A DNA stretch of 64,000 bases, from positions 145,635-209,634 of the forward strand of contig CALDTZ010000006.1 of the NCBI GenBank assembly GCA_937924805.1. The letters are read 5' to 3'. Shown piece after piece: positions 8,648 through 17,903 of this stretch (positions are counted from its first letter, which is position 1; the number at the start of each line of letters is the position of its first letter). Origin of the DNA: an uncultured Saprospiraceae bacterium (GTDB lineage: Bacteria > Bacteroidota > Bacteroidia > Chitinophagales > Saprospiraceae). The notes beneath the pieces were generated by a model. The model saw only the letters and a list, made by a program, of their open reading frames with translations. It made no database searches and was not told the DNA's origin. A program made the translations under genes and the position numbers.

Positions 8648-8650
8648 CAT
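8625..8650. promoter_or_regulatory. Operator: three overlapping 12-base palindromes
   Basis: ATGTTTAAACAT (8625-8636), AACATCGATGTT (8632-8643) and ATGTTGCAACAT (8639-8650) are each perfect palindromes, spaced 7 bases centre to centre. They fill the spacer between the -33 and -7 elements of the marR promoter, where a bound repressor would block polymerase. The MarR protein encoded just downstream is the obvious candidate ligand; this is inferred. Confidence 0.7.
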
Positions 8651-8671
8651 TGAATTATAATTTAAAAAATA

Positions 8672-9466
8672 TTATTCATTAAAAACCAAATACTCACTTA
8701 CTCGCAAATATTTTTGATGTAGTAATGTAAATTCAACTTCCCTCATACAAATCAATTCCTTCGCCTTTTTTAAGGCCTTGGTTCCAAGTAAGCTTTTCTT
8801 ATTCTTTTTATAAACTTTTGATAATAAAAAATAAAGATCAGGAATAGGTTCATAACTTAATCCTTGGTTACAAACATTTATACATGTTAAAGGATCATTT
8901 TCTTGGTGACACAAAGCGAGATAATAACAAACCAATGCATTTTGGCTATTATCTAAATATTCTTTTTCTAAATATGATTTAAAATAGGCTTTAGCTTTTT
9001 CAACATTATTTAAACCTAAATAACACAATCCTTTCATGATAGCAACATGAGTGTTGTATGGCAGATAGGCTTCAACATCTAATTGTTCGACACTATAAAA
9101 GTCCACAAGTGCAGACTCAAAATCTTGTAAGTAATATAATGAATAATAACCTCGTGTTAATTGCCAATGAGTTGCATTCAACTCTACCGCCTTGCTGATA
9201 TACTTATCCCACTCCAACAAATTGTTAGATTCGAGATAATACAATGCCAATTCTTTATGAGCAATATCATTGGTTGGGTCTAATTTAATTGACTGACGTA
9301 ATATGTTTCGGTTTTGTTTTGATTCGATTTTAAGCAAATAGCTTTGATTCACTTTTTCATTCGACAAACGTATTCTTTCCTTAGGTGTTAAATACATATA
9401 AGGATCAATATAATCGCAACTATTGCAAAAAATCAATCCAATGAACAGAAAAACAAGGACTCGCAT
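8672..9466 (-). CDS. TPR-repeat lipoprotein
   Basis: A 264-residue protein with a lipoprotein signal (cysteine at residue 17, CNSC) and TPR-like helices over about 50-245 (blocks such as DIAHKELALYYLESNN, AIMKGLCYLGLNNVEKAKAYF, PDLYFLLSKVYKKN). It should be anchored to a membrane facing the periplasm and act as a protein-binding scaffold. No specific family is recognised. It lies on the same strand as marR, 56 bases upstream of it, but marR has its own promoter. Confidence 0.6.
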   Translation of the reverse strand: MRVLVFLFIGLIFCNSCDYIDPYMYLTPKERIRLSNEKVNQSYLLKIESKQNRNILRQSIKLDPTNDIAHKELALYYLESNNLLEWDKYISKAVELNATHWQLTRGYYSLYYLQDFESALVDFYSVEQLDVEAYLPYNTHVAIMKGLCYLGLNNVEKAKAYFKSYLEKEYLDNSQNALVCYYLALCHQENDPLTCINVCNQGLSYEPIPDLYFLLSKVYKKNKKSLLGTKALKKAKELICMREVEFTLLHQKYLRVSEYLVFNE

Positions 9467-9526
9467 TCTGTAAACGTAAGAGCTTATTCGTGTCTTTCTA
9501 TAAAAAAGGCCTTTGTTAGGATTGCG

Positions 9527-10666
9527 TTAACTTTCTATGGCTACTTTCAAGTCTTGCCAAAGATCTTCTTTATTTTCAATACCTATACTCAATCTGATTA
9601 AAGAATCGCTCATTCCCATCTTTTCTCTATCTTCTTTAGGTATAGCTGCGTGAGTCATTGTTGCCGGATGTCCTATTAGACTTTCAACACCACCTAAGGA
9701 TTCCGCAAGTGAAAATAAATGAGTATTCTCCATAATTTTTGTTGCGCTCTCTTGCGTGTTTTCTTTTAGGTCAAATGAAATCATAGCTCCAAAATTTTTC
9801 ATTTGATTTTTTGCAATCTCGTGGCCTTTGTGGCTTGTAAGTCCTGGGTAGTACACCTTATCAATTAAATCAAAATCCAATAACTTATTAGCTATATACT
9901 GAGCATTTTCGCATGCTCTATCCATTCGTACATGTAATGTTTTGATCCCCCTAAGAATTAAAAAACAATCTTGAGGACCAGGAATAGCACCAGCAGCGTT
10001 TTGAATGAAATATAATTTATCTGCTAACTCTTTATTATTAACAATAACACAACCATGTATTACATCGGAATGTCCACCTAAGTATTTGGTAGCAGAATGT
10101 AACACAATATCAGCACCTAGATCTAGCGGGTTTTGTAAATATGGAGAAGCGAAAGTATTGTCAACACAAACGAATGCTCTAGATTTTGTTCTATCAACAA
10201 TCGCTTTAATATCAATAATATTTAACAATGGATTCGTGGGTGTTTCTAACCAAACTATTTTTGTTTTTGGATTTATTAAAGAAACAATATTATCAGGATC
10301 GGTCAAATCCACGAAATGCATTTTTATACCGTACCTTTCATACAACCTTACCATCAATCGGTATGATCCCCCATACAAATCATTTGTAGCAATAATTTCA
10401 TCTCCAGGCTCAAGAAGTTTTAATATAGCGTCTAAAGCAGCTAATCCGCTTCCAAAACATATTCCATACTTACCATTCTCTAAGGATGCTAAATTCGTCT
10501 CTAATACCTTCCTTGTTGGATTTTGTCCCCTAGCATAAGCAAATCCATTATGAACGCCAGGTTTTGATTGTACATACGTTGATGTTTGAAATATAGGTGT
10601 CATAATAGCTCCAGTACTTGGATCTGGATTGATACCAGCATGAATAACTTTTGTCTCGAATTTCAT
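9527..10666 (-). CDS. metB: Cystathionine gamma-synthase/lyase family PLP enzyme
   Basis: A 379-residue trans-sulfuration enzyme of the Cys/Met PLP family, full length. Marks: YARGQNPTRKVLE (45-57), FGSGLAALDA (71-80), the PLP lysine Lys194 in SATKYLGGHSD, and SLGGVESLIGHPATMTHAAI near the C-terminus. It either joins O-acyl-homoserine with cysteine (MetB) or cleaves cystathionine (Mgl/CGL); sequence by eye does not settle which, so the symbol is provisional. It lies downstream of HU on the same strand, beyond a terminator, and no clear promoter was found in the short gap. Confidence 0.85.
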   Translation of the reverse strand: MKFETKVIHAGINPDPSTGAIMTPIFQTSTYVQSKPGVHNGFAYARGQNPTRKVLETNLASLENGKYGICFGSGLAALDAILKLLEPGDEIIATNDLYGGSYRLMVRLYERYGIKMHFVDLTDPDNIVSLINPKTKIVWLETPTNPLLNIIDIKAIVDRTKSRAFVCVDNTFASPYLQNPLDLGADIVLHSATKYLGGHSDVIHGCVIVNNKELADKLYFIQNAAGAIPGPQDCFLILRGIKTLHVRMDRACENAQYIANKLLDFDLIDKVYYPGLTSHKGHEIAKNQMKNFGAMISFDLKENTQESATKIMENTHLFSLAESLGGVESLIGHPATMTHAAIPKEDREKMGMSDSLIRLSIGIENKEDLWQDLKVAIES

Positions 10667-10689
10667 TTACAAACTTTGATACAATTAAA

Positions 10690-10722
10690 CAAAAAAAAAG
10701 ACCGACTACATAGTCGATCTTT
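10690..10722 (-). terminator. Intrinsic terminator of HU gene
   Basis: 12-base stem with one mismatch (10697-10708 / 10711-10722), 2-base loop, followed on the minus strand by a run of nine or more T (complement of 10690-10699). It lies just after the HU stop codon. Confidence 0.8.
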
Positions 10723-10746
10723 CTTTTATTTTGAAGTGTTAACTTC

Positions 10747-11022
10747 TTATGAGTTACAAGCTTCAGATAAAGCTTTTCCTGCTTTAAACTTAACCATAGT
10801 TTTTGCAGGGATTTTGATAGTCGCTCCAGTTGCTGGGTTTCTACCATCTCTTGCTGCTCTTTGTGAAGTTGAAAAAGTTCCAAATCCAATAAATGACGCT
10901 TTATCTCCTGACTTTAATGTCGATTCGATCCCACCTAATACTGAATTTACAGCATCAGTTGCTTGTCCTTTAGTTATACCTGCTGCTTCTGCAACTTGAG
11001 TAATTAAATCTCCTTTGTTCAT
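10747..11022 (-). CDS. hup: HU family DNA-binding protein
   Basis: A 91-residue HU/IHF protein of standard length. It has the start MNKGDLITQVAEAAGITKG, the GFGTFSTSQRAARDGRNPATG core with the DNA-intercalating RNPATG loop, and the C-terminal KAGKAL helix. HU bends and compacts DNA in the nucleoid. It has a well-formed promoter (11063-11092) and its own terminator (10690-10722), consistent with a strongly expressed single-gene unit. Confidence 0.95.
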   Translation of the reverse strand: MNKGDLITQVAEAAGITKGQATDAVNSVLGGIESTLKSGDKASFIGFGTFSTSQRAARDGRNPATGATIKIPAKTMVKFKAGKALSEACNS

Positions 11023-11062
11023 TATAAAAATTTTTAGTTGTTTAATTCATAATAATAGGCTC

Positions 11063-11092
11063 CAAAATTAGCTTTAAGAGCCATATATCCAA
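11063..11092 (-). promoter_or_regulatory. Promoter of HU gene
   Basis: Minus strand: TTG (11092-11090), 19 bases, TAATTTTG (11070-11063); a full match to the Bacteroidota consensus. Predicted start of transcription is about 35 bases before the HU ATG. Confidence 0.8.
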
Positions 11093-11187
11093 AATATAAA
11101 TATGAAAACTTATAAAATATGTACTTAAATCTATCAATTTGGCTAAAATTCCGTTAAATATCCATGATTTAAAGGCCGTTTATACGA

Positions 11188-11215
11188 TTGATAGACTGGA
11201 ATCGTTTTACATTTA
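11188..11215 (+). promoter_or_regulatory. Promoter of small lipoprotein gene
   Basis: TTG (11188-11190), 17 bases, TACATTTA (11208-11215; 7 of 8 matches to TAnnTTTG). It places transcription start near 11220 and so decides that the gene begins at the ATG at 11227, not at the upstream in-frame TTG, which is the -33 element itself. Confidence 0.6.
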
Positions 11216-11226
11216 CAAATCTAAAT

Positions 11227-11448
11227 ATGAAAAATATGAACATTTTTAAAGGAAAAAACAGTATCCTGCTCATCGGGTTTGTTGCTTTTTTACTCTCTTC
11301 AAGTGCTTGTCAAAGAAAAACAGGTTGCGAAAGTGCTGAGAAAATTGAAAAATCAAATTTAGACAGACAAGGTAACTTAACAACTAAACGTGGATCAAGT
11401 AATTTGTTCTCAAAAAAGATGAGAAAGAACATGAAAAAAAGAAACTAA
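11227..11448 (+). CDS. Small lipoprotein, unknown function
   Basis: A 73-residue protein, taking the ATG at 11227 (a second ATG lies at 11236). It has a basic n-region, a hydrophobic core and a lipobox ending SSSAC (Cys28), then a short, very basic tail rich in Lys, Arg and Ser. Nothing suggests an enzymatic role. The start is fixed by the promoter at 11188-11215. Its stop codon overlaps the stop of the convergent permease gene (11445-11448). No family is recognised. Confidence 0.6.
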   Translation: MKNMNIFKGKNSILLIGFVAFLLSSSACQRKTGCESAEKIEKSNLDRQGNLTTKRGSSNLFSKKMRKNMKKRN

Positions 11449-12584
11449 TTCACTTTTTGAACAACCCATTTTCGACCAAAATCAAGGACGTACAATATTC
11501 CCAAAATAGCTGTTCCGGGAAATACAATTAACCACCAGCTATTAAAATTAAGCCTACCTTGTTTTATCATTTGACCCAGTGAATTAATATCCGACGATAA
11601 ACCAATACCAAGGAATGACAATGTTGCCTCTAATAAGATTATAGAACTTACACTATAAGTAAATGCAATTAGAATTGGCATAAGAATATTAGGTATAATA
11701 TGTCTTATATAAATTTGATAAAAAGTATGACCAGACAACCTAGCTGATTTTATATAATCTTCGCTCAGAATATCAAACATTTCACTTCTTAATAATCTAG
11801 TATAATACGGCCATATTAAAAGTCCTATGATGGTGATTAAAGTCCATTCTCCTTTCGTATTAAAATATCCAACGATCATTAAAATCCAAATAAGAGCCGG
11901 TAGTACTCTAAATATTTCCAACACTTTAAGTACCATCGGATCCCAATTAACAATCCAATTATCTAGCTTGTTCTTCCGGTTTTGCCAAAAAAACAACCCA
12001 ATAAAAAACAATGACAAAACAAAAAAGACAATCACCACATCATATGTTAATTGGAGTAACCAGACAACATAAAAAACGAAAACACTCATTAACAACAATA
12101 AACCTATCATTTTTAATAGGTTTATTGGATTTCTATTCATAGACTGTAAACCTATTAAATAGGTCAAAAAACATGCAATCAAGATAGCTAGAAAACTGGC
12201 TATACTACTTATTTTTAAAGCCAGTTTAATACCATTTACTACATTTGCAAATACATCTCTACCTAAATAATCAGTACCCATCCAATGTCGGTAATACACA
12301 CCTTTTACTACTTGTTTTCCAAAAGGACTTCTATTTATATTGGAAAGATCCATGGTTGTATTTGAATAAGGGAAAAAGGGTCCAACTCTCCATTTATATA
12401 TCTTATCAATATTTTTGTTTGTTGATTCTAACATTGGAATGACAAATCCATGGTCAGTGCCTGCAATCCATGGTTTTTCATTAAAAAAACAACCATCGAA
12501 AAAAACAAACATTCCAAAAAATAGAAAAAGACCTATCTTTTTATTCCACTTTATATGCTTTATGATATTTTGAAAATTTATCAT
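11445..12584 (-). CDS. Peptide-type ABC transporter permease (DppC/OppC-like)
   Basis: A 379-residue inner-membrane protein, longer than typical DppC (about 300). It has a first transmembrane segment at about 16-33, a periplasmic stretch with MGTDYLGRDVF (103-113) typical of the family, and five more helices. The binding-protein-dependent transport loop lies near the middle of the C-terminal half (SARLSGHTFYQIYIRHIIPNI), followed by LEATLSFLGIGL. It pairs with the upstream permease, which it overlaps by 4 bases (ATGA). No ATPase or binding protein gene is in the window, so the substrate is open; oligopeptides are the family default. Confidence 0.85.
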   Translation of the reverse strand: MINFQNIIKHIKWNKKIGLFLFFGMFVFFDGCFFNEKPWIAGTDHGFVIPMLESTNKNIDKIYKWRVGPFFPYSNTTMDLSNINRSPFGKQVVKGVYYRHWMGTDYLGRDVFANVVNGIKLALKISSIASFLAILIACFLTYLIGLQSMNRNPINLLKMIGLLLLMSVFVFYVVWLLQLTYDVVIVFFVLSLFFIGLFFWQNRKNKLDNWIVNWDPMVLKVLEIFRVLPALIWILMIVGYFNTKGEWTLITIIGLLIWPYYTRLLRSEMFDILSEDYIKSARLSGHTFYQIYIRHIIPNILMPILIAFTYSVSSIILLEATLSFLGIGLSSDINSLGQMIKQGRLNFNSWWLIVFPGTAILGILYVLDFGRKWVVQKVN

Positions 12585-13918
12585 TTTGATAAAAGTGTTT
12601 TTTTAATTTTTGGGTTGAGCCATACATAAAGTAGATCAGCCAAAAAGAATGACAAAACCGTAATGAAGGAAATTAAAATTGCTAAAGCAAAACAAACATT
12701 CCAATCCATAAGAATGATTGACCTAAAAAATAAACGCCCAATTCCAGGTAAATTAAAAATCTCTTCAATCACCACTGTACCCGATAAAACCATAGGAATC
12801 ATTCCTGTCAATATGGTAACCAATGGTAATAAACTATTCTTAAATAAGTGATTTGAATAGATTTGATTTTTACTTAGTCCTTTGGCAAACATTGCTTGGT
12901 AATATGGTTTTTCGCTTTCCTCAAGCATCGAATTTTTTAATTGAGCACTCAAGTAGGCCAAAAAATGGACAATTAAAATAATACCTGGCAAAATCATTAA
13001 ATGTATATGATCCGTCATGGTTTTCCACAATGTATCTTTCGATATAATAATATCTATCCTAGGAAAGATATTCGTCCATACACCATACTCCTTTGTTGTA
13101 AAGAAAACAAGTAACAAACTTGCAAGCAAAAACATTGGAATTATATACAGTACATTTAATATAAAGCTAGATGCCTTTTCAATACTACCTTCTGCATTCA
13201 GTGCCTGTAAAAATCCAAAAATGAATCCTAGCAATATTGATAAAAACAATGTAGGTAAAACCAACAAGCAAGTCCAAAAAAAAGCATCCTTAATCTTTTC
13301 TACAACCGATAATCCATCAATTCTTGAAATTCCAAAATCACCCCTCATTTTTGATTTAATAAAATGATGATATTGGTTGTCAAACCCATGAATAACTAGT
13401 TTGGGACGTGGAAAATTACATTTAGTTAATGATGAAAGCGCTAATTTATATTTATTAAAAGCCTCAATATTCGCCAAATTAACCTTCGTTTTCCTTGACA
13501 AGAAAGCTTCTTTTTTAGGAAGTAATTTAGAATCGAAACGCTTCATTTTTTTTGAATCCAATAAAGCTTTATATGTTTCGAGGCATGATGAGATTTCTTC
13601 CCAAACATATCCTTTTTTTAATGCAATAACAATTGCGGATCTTAGTTTAGGATCTGGTTCAAAATTTATATTTTTCGGGTAATAATGCGGAATGATAGAG
13701 AAATAAAAATTTGGTTTGTCCAAGCCTAATTTTATATAACTTTCGTTATACATTTGATTCGCTTGAACCTCGTTTTCCAAAAAACTTAAGCCTTGAGATT
13801 CTAGATATGCATCGACTTCATCATAAGGGCTCGCTTTGATCATAAAGAAAAAGAAAATGCTTATTACAAACAGCATTGGTATAATTCCAGCAAGCCTTTG
13901 AGTGAGCAACCTAAGCAT
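12581..13918 (-). CDS. Peptide-type ABC transporter permease (DppB/OppB-like)
   Basis: A 445-residue inner-membrane protein with a first helix at about 10-28, a long periplasmic insert of about 180 residues (29-210), then five helices and the EAA-type loop (MLEESEKPYYQAMFAKGLSK, about 334-353). The family end block VVIEEIFNLPGIGRLF is present. DppB is usually 310-340 residues; the enlarged insert is seen in Bacteroidota homologues. It is translated together with the partner permease (4-base overlap). Together they would form the membrane pore of a peptide importer or similar ABC system. Confidence 0.85.
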   Translation of the reverse strand: MLRLLTQRLAGIIPMLFVISIFFFFMIKASPYDEVDAYLESQGLSFLENEVQANQMYNESYIKLGLDKPNFYFSIIPHYYPKNINFEPDPKLRSAIVIALKKGYVWEEISSCLETYKALLDSKKMKRFDSKLLPKKEAFLSRKTKVNLANIEAFNKYKLALSSLTKCNFPRPKLVIHGFDNQYHHFIKSKMRGDFGISRIDGLSVVEKIKDAFFWTCLLVLPTLFLSILLGFIFGFLQALNAEGSIEKASSFILNVLYIIPMFLLASLLLVFFTTKEYGVWTNIFPRIDIIISKDTLWKTMTDHIHLMILPGIILIVHFLAYLSAQLKNSMLEESEKPYYQAMFAKGLSKNQIYSNHLFKNSLLPLVTILTGMIPMVLSGTVVIEEIFNLPGIGRLFFRSIILMDWNVCFALAILISFITVLSFFLADLLYVWLNPKIKKTLLSK

Positions 13919-13968
13919 TGAAAGTTATCTTTTTCACTACAAAGATATCCAATTTAAGTGAGCGTAAT

Positions 13969-16900
13969 TTAAAAGTCATATCCTAAAGAAAGATGTATTT
14001 TCCTTTCTTGTATAATAGATGTTTCAATTCCTCTTGCTATATCTAACCTAACAAAATAACCCAACAAACTAGTCCGAAAACCGTAACCATAACCCATAAC
14101 TAAAGGATCTCTAAAATACGTTACGTTTAAGACCAATATATCTGGGCCATCTGTGCTTTCTTTTACAATCTTTACTGTATTCAATGGATTGTCTTCTGAG
14201 TAAGGTGAAAACCCGTGCCATGCTACACCTGCATCAAAAAATCCAATCACTTGAAAGTTTCGAAAAAAGGCTCTTTTGATATTATCACCAAATAACATTC
14301 GAACAATAGGTATTCTATATTCAATATTACCTACTAAAAAGGTTCCACCGTTCCTTATATTGTGCCCAAAACCTCTCAAATTTGGTGCTAGTGCTTTATA
14401 AGCGAAAGACTGATTATCTGGTATTGGAATACTATTGTCGAATTCAGGTAATATCCAATTTTCGGTCCCTCCTAAAAAATACAACATCTTTTTAGACCCC
14501 ATTGATGTCGCTCCGGCTCCTCTAATAGCTAATACACTTTTCTTGAAGATTGGGATATAATGTCTTGCATCGAAACCAAAAATGGAAGTAAATCCAGTTG
14601 ATAAATCAACATTTATTGGACGTCTTAACTCAAAATTGAATTCATTAATGGCTTCAACATAGAACTTATACCTTGTTCCATTTTTTATATTGATACCAGC
14701 GTCAAATGTATTATCATATATGTATTCCGCTTTAAGATTGATTCTTTTTTCATGAAAAAATGGAGATTCATGTTTTGCTAAATCCGTCGAAGAATAAAAG
14801 GTTTGATCAAATCGTAAATAGGAACTCAAACGTACACTTCTAAAAATATCAAAAGGATATTTATATTGAACCATTCCAAGGTTTATCCGTTTTTTAATTC
14901 GATCAAATGGGTTGTTCAAATCATAGGCATTAGATTCCGTTTTCTTATATAAAACAAATCGTTTATCCCACTTTTTCTTGATGTTGTCAAAGGTTAAGAA
15001 ATATTCTGAACCATTAAGAGTCGTAGGAAATCTGGCTCCTCCTTCAATGGCGTAATCTTCAAATTTATCTTTAATTTTAGCCTTCACCAGTATACCTACA
15101 GGGTCATTGCTTAGTTGGTCGTCCAATGCTGTATATGATTCTAAACCATCAAAAAGGGGCTGATTGTCTAACGTTGTTGAAAAGTCAAAAATGCCAAACT
15201 TCAACCTAGCGGCACTCGCTCTAAACGGCTCAAAACGGTGTACCTTTTTAACAATTTCTCCTTTTTCATTTACACTAAATTCACTACCTAAATTTACATT
15301 GTTTGCTAAATTTTCAATTGGTTCGATCGTTTCAGGGTCTTCAAACTCAGATTGAAATAACCGTTGTTTTGTTTCTACCTTTTTTTTCTCTTCTTTTTCT
15401 TCTGTAATAATAACTGGCTCACTTATTTCCTCAATATTTAGCATAAAACTCCGAGAATAATCAAGATTTCTAACCTTGTTGATATAGATGTATTTTTCGT
15501 CTTTATAGGTATAATAATAGTTTGAACCATCATGATTTAACTCCTGTGAAAGAATTAAGTAATCAGGATCACTATTTATATTTGGAGATTCAAAACCAAA
15601 GAAAGGCTTGACTTGTCGATATTGAAACTCTTCTTTTGTTTGTAGATAGACTAGCTTATTGTCTGAGGTTAAATGGAGGTTCGATTCATTCGCTTCTGGA
15701 CTATTGGTCAATCTAGATAAAGTCTTTTCTTCGCCTTTTAAATCCATAAAGAAAATATCAAACTTCTGGATAGGAATTATTGAATCAAGCTTCTCTCTTT
15801 TTAAGGTTGTTTCCAATCGATTTGAACGAAATAAAATACCTTCTCTTTCACTATTTTTAATGTAATTCGCATCTAAATCATCCCAAAAATCATTTGTTAA
15901 TCGAGTAGAATTTCTTGCACTTGGTTTGTATATAAATAAGTCTGAAAATCCATCTACGGATGCTGAAAATAGAAATTGATTTTCATTTATAAAATCCAAA
16001 CTATAAATTCGTTGAAAACTCTCTGGAATCGATTTCTCTTCAATTTCACCACTAGGCAAGTGTAATCTTCTAAAATAAGGTATATCATCCTTTTCGTAGA
16101 TAATATAAATTATTTCAGAACCAGGATGCCAAGTTATCAATGGATAGTTTTCGTCTGCAGTTTGGAATGGATTTTTGCAGTCATTTTTAAAAACACACTT
16201 AGATTTTCCTGATTTTACATCCTGTATAAATAACTTTTGTTTTCCGTATTCGTTTGTAATGTAAGCAAGACTTTTTTCGTTAGGACTGAGGTCTAATGCA
16301 GAAAAACTAATTTCATTTTTCTGTTTTATTTTTACCGCTACCTTACCTTCTGGTTTCGAAATTTCATTATCAAAATCATAAAAGTTGTAGTAAAAATCTG
16401 CCCACTCATTCATGATTTCATCATAGGGAACGTAGAGTACAAACGAAAAACTATTTTCTAAGTTTCTATAAATTCGAGTTATGTAGATTATTTGTGAAAT
16501 TCTAGTTCTACCATATTTCTTTTCCAAAAAATGCCACATTGAATGTCCTGCTAAAGAGGGATAGTCTGCTGCTAGCTTTTCAAAGTTGAAATATTTCTCT
16601 TTTAAATTCAACTTATTTCTTAATTCATGATGTATTGTTTCATTCCATGATTCATCAGCAAAACGTTCAATTCCTTTTGTAAACCATGGTGGTAAGTTTA
16701 ATAAAAGTGCGTTTTGAACTATTTCTTGAATATTACTTCCGTAAATAATCGAGTTAATATAAACTGAAGAAATACCTTGTCTAACTTGACTTCTAAGATT
16801 TTGATGATCTCCGTCAAAATAAACAAACATTTTCTTTCCAACTGTTTTGGTTTCTCCTTTAGAATTTTGAAAAATAGCCTCAGTACCAACATTACTTTGT

Positions 16901-17196
16901 TTGATATCAGACAAATCTGTATAAACTAAGATTTCAATTTTATCATTCATCCTGTGTTCGAGAAGAGTTTGGATTTCGGCATGATCATTCTCAGCTATTT
17001 GAATGACAGAGTGTGCTACATTTCTAGATTTACCATACCAGTATACTACAAAGTTTTCTGTTTCATACCTAGACCACTTTGAAAAATCATCGTGATACTG
17101 AACTCGGTTTTTACCAAATTCTGTGTCAATTCTTTGGCCAAAAACACATTGGCATATAGCCAATAAAAAAAATATGTAATAATACCTTTTCATCAT
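13969..17196 (-). CDS. Outer-membrane protein: peptidase-MA-like, PD40 propeller and beta barrel
   Basis: A 1075-residue protein with a signal peptide (about 1-20). Residues about 45-270 resemble peptidase-MA/gluzincin-like regions (LPPWFTKGIERFADES), but no HExxH zinc motif is seen where expected, so it is probably inactive. Residues about 290-570 contain TolB/PD40-like propeller repeats (SALDLSPNEKSLAYITNEYG and similar). Residues about 640-1075 are strand-rich and end in phenylalanine, as in an Omp85/surface-antigen barrel (NIEYRIPIVRMLFGD, FFDAGVAWHG). It likely sits in the outer membrane with its other domains on one face. Such three-part proteins occur in Bacteroidota; the job is unknown. 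Met2 at 17193 is an equal start choice. Confidence 0.75.
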   Translation of the reverse strand: MMKRYYYIFFLLAICQCVFGQRIDTEFGKNRVQYHDDFSKWSRYETENFVVYWYGKSRNVAHSVIQIAENDHAEIQTLLEHRMNDKIEILVYTDLSDIKQSNVGTEAIFQNSKGETKTVGKKMFVYFDGDHQNLRSQVRQGISSVYINSIIYGSNIQEIVQNALLLNLPPWFTKGIERFADESWNETIHHELRNKLNLKEKYFNFEKLAADYPSLAGHSMWHFLEKKYGRTRISQIIYITRIYRNLENSFSFVLYVPYDEIMNEWADFYYNFYDFDNEISKPEGKVAVKIKQKNEISFSALDLSPNEKSLAYITNEYGKQKLFIQDVKSGKSKCVFKNDCKNPFQTADENYPLITWHPGSEIIYIIYEKDDIPYFRRLHLPSGEIEEKSIPESFQRIYSLDFINENQFLFSASVDGFSDLFIYKPSARNSTRLTNDFWDDLDANYIKNSEREGILFRSNRLETTLKREKLDSIIPIQKFDIFFMDLKGEEKTLSRLTNSPEANESNLHLTSDNKLVYLQTKEEFQYRQVKPFFGFESPNINSDPDYLILSQELNHDGSNYYYTYKDEKYIYINKVRNLDYSRSFMLNIEEISEPVIITEEKEEKKKVETKQRLFQSEFEDPETIEPIENLANNVNLGSEFSVNEKGEIVKKVHRFEPFRASAARLKFGIFDFSTTLDNQPLFDGLESYTALDDQLSNDPVGILVKAKIKDKFEDYAIEGGARFPTTLNGSEYFLTFDNIKKKWDKRFVLYKKTESNAYDLNNPFDRIKKRINLGMVQYKYPFDIFRSVRLSSYLRFDQTFYSSTDLAKHESPFFHEKRINLKAEYIYDNTFDAGINIKNGTRYKFYVEAINEFNFELRRPINVDLSTGFTSIFGFDARHYIPIFKKSVLAIRGAGATSMGSKKMLYFLGGTENWILPEFDNSIPIPDNQSFAYKALAPNLRGFGHNIRNGGTFLVGNIEYRIPIVRMLFGDNIKRAFFRNFQVIGFFDAGVAWHGFSPYSEDNPLNTVKIVKESTDGPDILVLNVTYFRDPLVMGYGYGFRTSLLGYFVRLDIARGIETSIIQERKIHLSLGYDF

Positions 17197-17264
17197 ATTC
17201 TAAATACGTATTTCAATATAATGGTTTTCTTTGTGAATTGAATGATTAAACAGATAAGAAAGAT

Positions 17265-17903
17265 ATGAATGTAGCGCGATTCACATTTAACGATTTTCAA
17301 GAAAACACATATGTATTGTATGACGAATCAAAGTCATGCATTATTGTTGATCCAGGTTGTAATTCTTCATCAGAACAAAAAGTACTGGTCGATTTTATTG
17401 AATCAAACAATTTAAAACCTGTTCATTTAGTAAATACTCATTGCCATATTGATCATATTCTTGGCAATGCATTTATTGCCTCGAAATATAAGCTTAAACT
17501 TACAAGTCACAAGGGAGAACAAACAGAATTAAGTGCTGGTCCTATGGTTTCTAATATGTATGGCATATCCTATGATCCGTCACCTGATATTGAAATATTT
17601 CTCGATGAGGGAGATACTCTTTCCTTTGGAAATATTTCTTTAGATATTTACTTTACTCCAGGCCATAGTTCCTCCAGTATCGTGTTTCATCATAAAGATT
17701 CAAAGCAACTTATTGCTGGGGATGTCTTATTTCAAGGGAGTATTGGTCGTACTGATTTACCTGGTGGAAATTTTGAAACACTAATAAATAGTATAAAAAG
17801 TAAGTTGTTAGTTTTGGATGATAATACAATCGTCTATCCAGGACATGGTGATAAAACAACAATTGGAGTAGAAAAAAATAGTAATCCTTATCTTTCTAAA
17901 TGA
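17265..17903 (+). CDS. MBL-fold metallo-hydrolase (glyoxalase II-like)
   Basis: A 212-residue metallo-beta-lactamase fold enzyme with the metal motif THCHIDH (His59, His61, Asp63, His64), GHSSSS with its histidine, the bridging aspartate in LIAGDVLF, and the final histidine in VYPGHGD. The size and GRTDLPGG block match the YcbL/glyoxalase II-like group acting on thioesters such as S-lactoylglutathione analogues, but the real substrate cannot be read from sequence. It is divergent from the PD40/barrel gene and its last 8 bases overlap the end of convergent gldH. Confidence 0.85.
   Translation: MNVARFTFNDFQENTYVLYDESKSCIIVDPGCNSSSEQKVLVDFIESNNLKPVHLVNTHCHIDHILGNAFIASKYKLKLTSHKGEQTELSAGPMVSNMYGISYDPSPDIEIFLDEGDTLSFGNISLDIYFTPGHSSSSIVFHHKDSKQLIAGDVLFQGSIGRTDLPGGNFETLINSIKSKLLVLDDNTIVYPGHGDKTTIGVEKNSNPYLSK

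Noticed and set aside
10005..10538. Long open frame on the plus strand inside the cystathionine gene
   Set aside because: It is the antisense of a strongly conserved PLP enzyme, has no family resemblance and no promoter.
10548..10889. Open frame on the minus strand spanning HU end, terminator and metB start
   Set aside because: It crosses a good intrinsic terminator and is out of frame with both real genes.
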